A stretch of DNA of 8,622 bases from Streptomyces sp. NRRL S-118. Lineage in GTDB: Bacteria; Actinomycetota; Actinomycetes; Streptomycetales; Streptomycetaceae. The stretch spans positions 101,190 through 109,811 of the forward strand of contig NZ_KL591024.1 of the NCBI RefSeq assembly GCF_000716335.1, in the 5' to 3' direction. Below the pieces are notes generated by a model. It had not been told where the DNA came from, did no database searches, and worked only from the letters and a program-made list of their open reading frames with translations. The translations under genes were made by a program, and so were the position numbers. Of the stretch, positions 1 to 4,935 are shown one piece after another. Positions within the stretch are counted from its first letter, which is position 1. The number at the start of each line of letters is the position of its first letter.

Positions 1-483
1 CGCCCGGGCCAGGATCACCGTCTGCTGTTGCTCACCCGCGCCGGCATCCCGAGCGGCGAACAGTTCCCGAGCCACCTCTCCCGGCAGATCCTGGGTGATC
101 CACCGCACCCGCGGATCGTCTGAGGAGCCTGTCGGAGCCGCGCACCCGAATCGCGCACGGGTATGGAAGACGAAGCCCTCCGCCTCAGCCTGGGCACGCC
201 GACGGGCCCGTACTCGGGGCTGCCACCGAGCCAGCACTGCTTCCTCGATCGCCAGACCCTTCGCCGGACCCGGGGGACGACGCGCTCCTGGCTTCTTCGT
301 CACCCACCGCTGCACGGTGCGCTGCGACACCCCCAGTACGGTGGCCACCTGCTGGGTGGAACCTCGGTGCGTCGTCAGCAGAAACCGCAGGCGGGCCTCG
401 GTGCTTGAGGGAACGGCCCGGGTGCGCAACGCGCGCTCCAGTCTTCTTGTGACCGTCCGGGGACGCGTTCGTACCGTGTCCAC
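1..483 (-). CDS. tpg: Telomere terminal protein, Tpg-like (3' end cut by window edge)
   Basis: Tpg is the protein covalently bound to the 5' ends of Streptomyces linear replicons; it primes fill-in of the 3' overhang after replication. Seen here: 161 codons open to the window edge. A helix-turn-helix lies at residues ~44-61 (core ATVLGVSQRTVQRW). Then come an Arg-rich stretch around residues 87-98 (RWQPRVRARRR) and the family-typical block at ~109-130 (RARFGCAAPTGSSDDPRVRW), then ELFAARDAGAGEQQ. From memory full Tpgs are ~185 residues, so ~20-25 are missing. The GTG start at 483 has AGGA nine bases upstream and puts LRFLL about 32 residues in, as in the family; the frame stays open further upstream. 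Thr114 is the reported nucleotide-accepting residue in characterised Tpgs; Thr108 and Thr118 are the local candidates here. No tap gene, the usual upstream partner, is present: the gene upstream is divergent and unrelated. Confidence 0.85.
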   Translation of the reverse strand, partial: MDTVRTRPRTVTRRLERALRTRAVPSSTEARLRFLLTTHRGSTQQVATVLGVSQRTVQRWVTKKPGARRPPGPAKGLAIEEAVLARWQPRVRARRRAQAEAEGFVFHTRARFGCAAPTGSSDDPRVRWITQDLPGEVARELFAARDAGAGEQQQTVILARA

Positions 484-559
484 CAGCGGGTTTCCTGCCG
501 CGTGCGCGTGTGCCGCCTTGTCCGGTGCGCGCCGAGCACTCTTCCCTTGGAGTCCCGCG
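484..559. promoter_or_regulatory. Divergent intergenic region between tpg and the 560-1943 gene
   Basis: This 76-base gap separates two divergent starts, GTG at 483 on the minus strand and ATG at 560 on the plus strand, so it should carry both promoters. Directly visible are ribosome-binding sites for each side: AGGA nine bases from the minus-strand GTG, and TTGGAG seven bases from the plus-strand ATG. I do not see a convincing -35/-10 pair for either gene. Confidence 0.45.
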
Positions 560-1408
560 ATGCTTTCATCGCTGCCCGTAGTCCAAGCGATCGATTTCCT
601 GTGTGAGCACACCTCCAGCAAGAGCCGTGTGATGGCCCTGCTGACTCACGACAACGGCCCCAGTTCCCTGACCGCTGTCCTGACCTGTAAGGACCCCGAC
701 CATGCCTGTGAAGCGGTGCGCATTTTGCGCCGAGTCCTGGCCCGACGCGATGCCACCACCGTCGACGACGAACTGAAGGCCCTCACGGCTGAGATGCCGG
801 ACGCACCGGCCGGCTCGCTGCGCCAGGCCGTCGTCCAGGCCGCGAGCGGCATCTGGCAGGCAGAACCTGGCACCTTGTTCGTGGTACCCGACCCGGATCC
901 GTCAGAGGACGAAGCAGTCTCCGACGTGGCGTCCGGACCGGTGGGGCACCCGCGGCTGAAGGACCTCCCGGGAAAGGTCGTGCGGATCGCGCACCTGCAC
1001 GAGTTCCACGTCACCGACGAGGACGCTCTCCTGCGCGCTGCTGTCGACCGCGGCTGGGAGCCGCTGCCTGCATCCGAACTCGGTGATGACGATCCACGCG
1101 ACCTGATCGGAGCCGTGATGACCCTCACCGAGGACCCGGATATCGCCGGAACCCAGACCCTGGAAGAGCAGAGCTCCGCGGAGCTTCTGCGCGCCGAAGA
1201 CGGGGATGAGCTGGCGGACTGGAGCGCGGCGCCGGTCGTCACCCGCTTCACTCACGGCTGGCGCCTGCGAGGCCAGCAGACCCGGCCCGCAGCCGAAGAA
1301 CAGACTCCTAACTTCGCAGCGCTCTTCGCCACCCGGGACTGTCCGTGCAAGGGCGAGGACGAGGAATGTCGAGGAGTGCGGATGGCAGCTCACGCCCCGT
1401 ACCGCTGA
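560..1408 (+). CDS. Hypothetical acidic protein, N-terminal part of a frameshifted gene
   Basis: The family is not one I can name. This frame gives 282 residues from an ATG preceded by TTGGAG at good spacing; codon third positions are strongly G/C, as in a real streptomycete gene. The open frame extends upstream to 95, but that part lies opposite tpg and has no reason to be translated. The N-terminal ~80 residues look helical (a CEAVRILRRVLARRD segment near 50-65). The middle is acidic, with an Asp/Glu-rich linker at ~108-120. Near the end is NFAALFATRDCPCKGEDEEC (residues ~251-270), which starts a Cys cluster. After residue ~270 the frame appears wrong: the last dozen residues are basic and unlike the rest, while the next frame continues smoothly (see 1371-1943). 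I therefore read this as the first two-thirds of one gene. Function unknown; linkage to tpg and the telomere is the only clue. Confidence 0.7.
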   Translation: MLSSLPVVQAIDFLCEHTSSKSRVMALLTHDNGPSSLTAVLTCKDPDHACEAVRILRRVLARRDATTVDDELKALTAEMPDAPAGSLRQAVVQAASGIWQAEPGTLFVVPDPDPSEDEAVSDVASGPVGHPRLKDLPGKVVRIAHLHEFHVTDEDALLRAAVDRGWEPLPASELGDDDPRDLIGAVMTLTEDPDIAGTQTLEEQSSAELLRAEDGDELADWSAAPVVTRFTHGWRLRGQQTRPAAEEQTPNFAALFATRDCPCKGEDEECRGVRMAAHAPYR

Positions 1409-1943
1409 CCTGCTCCACACGGCACTGGTCGTCCTCGCGGACCAGGCTTACGACGACGCGCAGCGTCTGGGGGACCAGTTCCTGTCAGACGCTGACTCCG
1501 CAACGTGGGAGGTCTTCGACCGACTGCCCCCGCTCACCTGGACAGCCGACCACCGTTGGCGACGGCGGATGGCGCGCGCCTTTGACGACCTGGCCGCCGA
1601 CCTCGCTAAGGGAAACTGGCCCAACCCCACCTGCACTGCGGAGGAGATGGCCCTGCACCTGGCCATCGAGGACGCACCGACCTACCTGGAAGACCGCCCC
1701 GCAGAGGACGACCACAACAGCCTCCCGGAACACGAGGACGATTACAGCTGGGACAGCTGCTCCGACCTGCTGTTCCAAGACCACGACGTCCTGATGCTCT
1801 TCCACTCCAAGTTCACCGGCATCGAGGACCCCGATCACCCCGCAAACCAGTTCATGGGCGTGGGCGACCTTCGGGAGGCCGCCTGGTTCGACCCGTTCGA
1901 CAACCGCAGCAACAGGGACCCTCGACGAGGCTTCCGACGGTAG
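1371..1943 (+). pseudogene. C-terminal part of the frameshifted 560-1943 gene, no start codon of its own
   Basis: About 190 codons in the +1 frame relative to 560-1408, beginning EECGWQLTPRTADLLHTAL and ending at TAG 1941-1943. The region looks fully coding, with high third-position GC. Features: an aromatic/basic stretch at HRWRRRMARAFDD, acidic C-terminal half, and a run of Trp/Asp-rich sequence (EDDYSWDSCSDLLFQDHDVL) before WFDPFDNR. There is no ATG/GTG with a ribosome-binding site near the point where coding character begins. The only in-frame upstream start is ATG 1206, deep inside the overlapping frame; the next ATG is internal at 1569. This argues against an independent gene. Skipping one base near 1370 joins both frames into ~460 residues and completes a C-x-C-x6-C-x2-C cluster. 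Programmed frameshifting or a sequencing error are alternatives to a true mutation. Function unknown. Confidence 0.65.
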
Positions 1944-1950
1944 ACCACAG

Positions 1951-1986
1951 CCCCTTGCGCTGGCCGACTGGGGCCAGCGCAAGGGG
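1951..1986. terminator. Bidirectional hairpin terminator between convergent genes
   Basis: A perfect 15-bp inverted repeat, CCCCTTGCGCTGGCC at 1951-1965 and its complement at 1972-1986, with the six-base loop GACTGG. It starts 8 bases after the TAG at 1943 and lies 11 bases past the end of the minus-strand ORF at 1997, so it can serve both converging transcripts. There is no clear U-tract, which is common for terminators in high-GC actinomycetes. Confidence 0.85.
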
Positions 1987-1996
1987 CACCGGCCTT

Positions 1997-2305
1997 CTAC
2001 CGTGCCCAGTCGATGCCGAGGCGGAGGAGGGCGGTGAGCCGTGCGGGGTCGAGTCGGTCGCGGCGGGCTTTTTGGTTGGCATACCAGATCCCGGTGCGGT
2101 GCTCGCTGCCTTCGGGCAGCCGCTCGACGACGGCCCGCCCCGGCATCTGGCCTTCCCGTTCGATGTACTGCTGAAGGGCCCGCAGGCCCTTCTGGAATGC
2201 CTCACCGCCCTTTCCCAGCCCGGTGGCTGTTGTCCCCTTCGCCGCCGCCTTGCGGGCCCGTGCGGGCTTTTCACGCCGAGTTCGCCGAGCCTCCGCTGTG
2301 ACCAT
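1997..2305 (-). CDS. Stand-alone helicase-associated (HA) domain protein, possible helicase remnant
   Basis: This 102-residue ORF starts with a Lys/Arg/Ala-rich ~33-residue tail. One HA domain follows: AFQKGLRALQQYIEREG, then GIWYANQKARRDRL, then LTALLRLGIDWAR at the C-terminus. It lines up with the last HA repeat of the terminal helicase in this window (AFQRGLAALTQWIEREG, LGVWITNTKTRRDKL, DALAKLGVDWA). The nucleotide sequence is also alike, for example GCCCAGTCGATGCC here against GCCCAGTCGACGCC there. HA domains occur as tandem C-terminal repeats on SF2 helicases and are thought to bind nucleic acid. The ATG at 2305 has no good ribosome-binding site, and a TGA lies about 17 codons upstream in frame, with nothing helicase-like before it. 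It may be a genuine small HA protein, or the surviving 3' end of a duplicated helicase gene. Confidence 0.55.
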   Translation of the reverse strand: MVTAEARRTRREKPARARKAAAKGTTATGLGKGGEAFQKGLRALQQYIEREGQMPGRAVVERLPEGSEHRTGIWYANQKARRDRLDPARLTALLRLGIDWAR

Positions 2306-2382
2306 CCATCGCCCAGCAAGACGGCCAGAAGGCCGACCAGGACCCCGTCACCCGGCTCCCGGCCGGACTCCGGCGCCCGCTG

Positions 2383-2394
2383 CCGGTGCACCGG
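2383..2394. repeat. 12-bp perfect palindrome in the 2306-2500 gap
   Basis: CCGGTGCACCGG is a perfect self-complementary 12-mer in the gap upstream of the HA-domain ORF. It could be an operator half-site pair or chance in GC-rich DNA. No flanking promoter elements are clear. Confidence 0.3.
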
Positions 2395-2448
2395 GGAGTG
2401 GACCGGCACCAAGCTCCGCCCGGGCTGAGCATCGACGATACGGAGCGG

Positions 2449-2469
2449 GCGGCGCCGTCCCAGCGCCGC
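2449..2469 (-). terminator. GC-rich hairpin after the SMC-like gene, candidate terminator
   Basis: Arms GCGGCGC at 2449-2455 and GCGCCGC at 2463-2469 pair perfectly over a seven-base loop. The hairpin begins about 30 bases past the TAA at 2501-2503 on the minus strand, a fitting place for termination of the helicase-SMC operon. There is no U-tract. If it works, the downstream HA-domain ORF would need its own promoter. Confidence 0.4.
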
Positions 2470-2500
2470 GTCTTGGCCGTCCTTGTTTGGGCGGCGGCGT

Positions 2501-4348
2501 TTACACGGGGCTGGTCTCGCGTGGGGGGAGGCCAGGGATCACACCATCGGTCAGATTGGTGCGGATCTCCCGAACAACTGGCCCCGGGGTGCCGCGGAGT
2601 TCGCGGCAGGCGATGATGACCTGACCTCCAGCACCCGAAGGATCTTCGAAGGTGGCGAGGTCGGTGAGGCCATCGAGGAGCGCGTTGGCGCTGCGCTGGT
2701 CCTCCGGGCCGTCACCCAGGCCGGTGAACGGGCCGTCCACGATCAGGAACTGGGGTACCGGCATCGCCGGCACCTCCCGGGCGGTATCGCGCAGCGCCAG
2801 CAGGACACTGACGTTCGCGCGGGTCATCGCGTGCCCGGCGACGACCCGGGAGTCGAACGACTTTCCGTTGATGGTGACGGAGAAATCTTCCGGGCTGATG
2901 GAGACCGTGTTGACCTCGGGGTCACACGCCTGCAGCCGGCGCAGCGCATGACGCGACCACCGGTCGGTCGCCTGCTTGACCATCAGATCGGTGTCCTGCC
3001 GGGCAGTGGTGTATGCGGCTTTCGCGATCTCCGCAGCCTTCTCCAGCTCAGGCAGCCGCTCGCGTAGTTCCGTCAGCTCCGCGACCTCACGCAGGTGCTC
3101 CGCGTTCTGCTCCAGCCGCGCGGCCAGCTCCCGTGCCGCCGCTTCGGCCTCCACCACGACCTGCTGCTGCGGCGCGATCACATCCTGCGTGAACGCCCGC
3201 ACCGCGGCCGTCGCCTCCACGACAACCCGGTCGGCGTCACCGACCCGTCCACGGGCCTCCTCCGCCGCCTGCACCGCACGTCGGGCCGCCTCACGGGCCT
3301 GCTCAGCGGCCTGCTGCGCCTGGGACATCCGCCGCGTGAACTCCTCGGCACGCTGACGGCGCTCAGGGTCGAAACGCCGGCACACTGGACAGTCGTCCTC
3401 CGACAGTCCCGTCAGATCCAGGGCCCTTACACACGTGGGGCACAGGCTCGGGTCGGTGGCTGCCTCCCGCAACCCAGCCAGACGTCCCCTTGCCTCAGCT
3501 GCGGCCGTATCCAGAAGCCGCGCCGTACGCTGACGGTCCTCGGCCGCCACGCCTGCGGCCCGCCGGGACTCCTGCGCCGCGGCCACCTTCTGCTCCAGCA
3601 CGACGAGCTGGTTTTGCAGCCGGCTGAGCTCCGCCCCGGCCTTCTGCGCCCTCAACGCCTCCTGCTGGTGCTGAGCGGTCCACTGCTCACCGCGGCGCTG
3701 CAGGTCCTCGACGGACGGCAGATCACGCTCCTGCCGCTCACGCAGAATCCGTTTGCTGCGGTTCTTCGCCGACCGCCACTCCTTCGTCCTGGCGTCGTCC
3801 TCTTGGCGCAGCGCGTCGACCTTCTCGTCATCGGCCCCCAGCAGCACACGTCCCACCGCCGTGCGCTCTTCCTTGCTCTGCCCGCCGAGGTAGACGTTCG
3901 GGAGGTCGCGCTGGCGCGCGTAGAACCATGGCACGAGCTTGTCCAGTGTCACGCGCGTACGTCCGGCGCCCAGCCGGGGGATCCCAAGCAGATCCTGGAA
4001 GACATCGGCCGCCGACCGCCGGGAGTCACTGCGCTTGACCGGATGACGCTCCGGGATACCCAACGTGCCGCGTGTGAAGACCACATCCTCCTGCCGGTCT
4101 TCCGTGCTGCGGATGACCTCCCACCGCTCCCCGCCGATCCGGGCGACGAACCCAACACGGCTGCACATCGATACGGCATCCATCACCTTGGCATGCTCCA
4201 CCCCCAGCACCCACCACACCGATTCCAGCGTTGTGCTCTTGCCCGACGAGGTCACTCCCGTCAGCGCGGGTAGGGGGGCATCGAGCCTCACCTCGTGCTT
4301 CACCCTGTCGACCTCGAACAAAAAGCACTCGATGCTGAGCGTGACCAC
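2501..4348 (-). CDS. Compact SMC/Rad50-like ATPase with Cys4 zinc finger
   Basis: 615 residues with the layout of an ABC/SMC-type DNA-linked ATPase. The N-terminus has a Walker A (GVTSSGKST, ~31-39). Coiled coil runs from about 175 to 300. It is interrupted by a Cys4 motif, CPTC at 303-306 and CPVC at 320-323, and resumes to about 460. In the C-terminal lobe, a degenerate signature-like helix (VVAGHAMTRANVSVLLAL, ~502-519) precedes a Walker B (QFLIVDGP, Asp538). An acidic catalytic residue is not evident after that Asp. At about half the length of Rad50 it belongs to the short SMC-like group; the size and the PVPQFLIVDGP region recall DUF3732-type proteins, but I am not certain. Start chosen: GTG 4348, six bases after GGGAGG. 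An earlier GTG at 4426 has only a poor site and would add 26 low-complexity residues. It is third in the helicase operon, 116 bases after the 156-residue gene. Role unknown; likely DNA-end or foreign-DNA related. Confidence 0.8.
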   Translation of the reverse strand: MVTLSIECFLFEVDRVKHEVRLDAPLPALTGVTSSGKSTTLESVWWVLGVEHAKVMDAVSMCSRVGFVARIGGERWEVIRSTEDRQEDVVFTRGTLGIPERHPVKRSDSRRSAADVFQDLLGIPRLGAGRTRVTLDKLVPWFYARQRDLPNVYLGGQSKEERTAVGRVLLGADDEKVDALRQEDDARTKEWRSAKNRSKRILRERQERDLPSVEDLQRRGEQWTAQHQQEALRAQKAGAELSRLQNQLVVLEQKVAAAQESRRAAGVAAEDRQRTARLLDTAAAEARGRLAGLREAATDPSLCPTCVRALDLTGLSEDDCPVCRRFDPERRQRAEEFTRRMSQAQQAAEQAREAARRAVQAAEEARGRVGDADRVVVEATAAVRAFTQDVIAPQQQVVVEAEAAARELAARLEQNAEHLREVAELTELRERLPELEKAAEIAKAAYTTARQDTDLMVKQATDRWSRHALRRLQACDPEVNTVSISPEDFSVTINGKSFDSRVVAGHAMTRANVSVLLALRDTAREVPAMPVPQFLIVDGPFTGLGDGPEDQRSANALLDGLTDLATFEDPSGAGGQVIIACRELRGTPGPVVREIRTNLTDGVIPGLPPRETSPV

Positions 4349-4464
4349 CCGGTACCTCCCGCGACTCGGCAGCGCTTCAGCGCTCGTAGCGGGTAACGAC
4401 ACGCGGCCGCCCGGGTGACGTGCCACCCCAGACCGGCGTCAGCTGCCCAGGCCGCGAAGCTCGC

Positions 4465-4935
4465 CTAGGGCCGCCTGCGGCGCTCCTCAGCCTCACGGGA
4501 GACCTTCTTGACAAGGTCCCAGAACGGACCCGCTTGGGCCGCGTCAGCAGCGGCCCCAGGCCAGGGCACGGCACCAACACCAAAGACCTGACTGATGCGA
4601 GCCTCCCAGCACTTCCGGCACTGGCAGTCCCCTGCCGTATGAGCCGGACAGACTCGGTCAGCCGTCTCATAGACCAGCGCAGCCAATGCCTCCGCCCGCT
4701 CCCTCCACCGCGCCGCGTTCGAACGAGCCTCTGACGCTTCCTGTTCGGCCCGCCGCCGCGCGCCGATCAGCGCCCAGTCAGGGCCTCCTCCGCCGTAGTA
4801 GCCCACCGCTTGCTCCAGCTCGTCTTGACACCATGTCCTTCCGACGACAACGCCCCCACCAGTAACAAGACACGCCGCATCACCCAGGAGGCCCTGGGAC
4901 GCGTTCTGCGCCAGCGGCCGGCCGCCGCCGTTCAC
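4465..4935 (-). CDS. Small Cys-rich protein coupled to the terminal helicase
   Basis: I do not recognise this 156-residue protein. The GTG start at 4935 overlaps the helicase stop in the tetranucleotide GTGA, the classic arrangement for translational coupling, so it is probably made in step with the helicase. The first ~30 residues are Gly-rich and poorly structured. Residues ~58-92 are a Glu/Arg/Ala-rich amphipathic helix, possibly coiled coil. Residues 96-109 carry a compact cluster, CPAHTAGDCQCRKC, i.e. C-x2-H, then C-x-C-x2-C, a plausible zinc site. A Trp/Phe-containing tail (GPFWDLVKKV) and a basic end (EERRRRP) follow. The open frame extends upstream to 5121, but that is a shadow of the helicase. 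The sandwiched position between helicase and SMC-like ATPase suggests an adaptor or DNA-contacting subunit; that is inference only. A later start, such as GTG near codon 44, cannot be excluded. Confidence 0.65.
   Translation of the reverse strand: MNGGGRPLAQNASQGLLGDAACLVTGGGVVVGRTWCQDELEQAVGYYGGGGPDWALIGARRRAEQEASEARSNAARWRERAEALAALVYETADRVCPAHTAGDCQCRKCWEARISQVFGVGAVPWPGAAADAAQAGPFWDLVKKVSREAEERRRRP

Noticed and set aside
95..559. Upstream extension of the 560-1408 frame
   Set aside because: It lies opposite tpg, reads as Arg/Ser-rich noise, and the ATG at 560 has a good ribosome-binding site.
1852..2412. 186-codon minus-strand frame across the terminator and HA ORF
   Set aside because: It runs through the convergent hairpin and is out of frame with the recognisable HA domain.
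3095..4273. 392-codon plus-strand open frame opposite the SMC-like gene
   Set aside because: Antisense shadow typical of high-GC DNA; rich in Leu/Arg/Pro with no motif, while the minus strand carries Walker A, Walker B and Cys4.
4349..4426. Longer start for the SMC-like protein (GTG 4426)
   Set aside because: The extra 26 residues are low-complexity and lack a good ribosome-binding site, whereas GTG 4348 follows GGGAGG at six bases.
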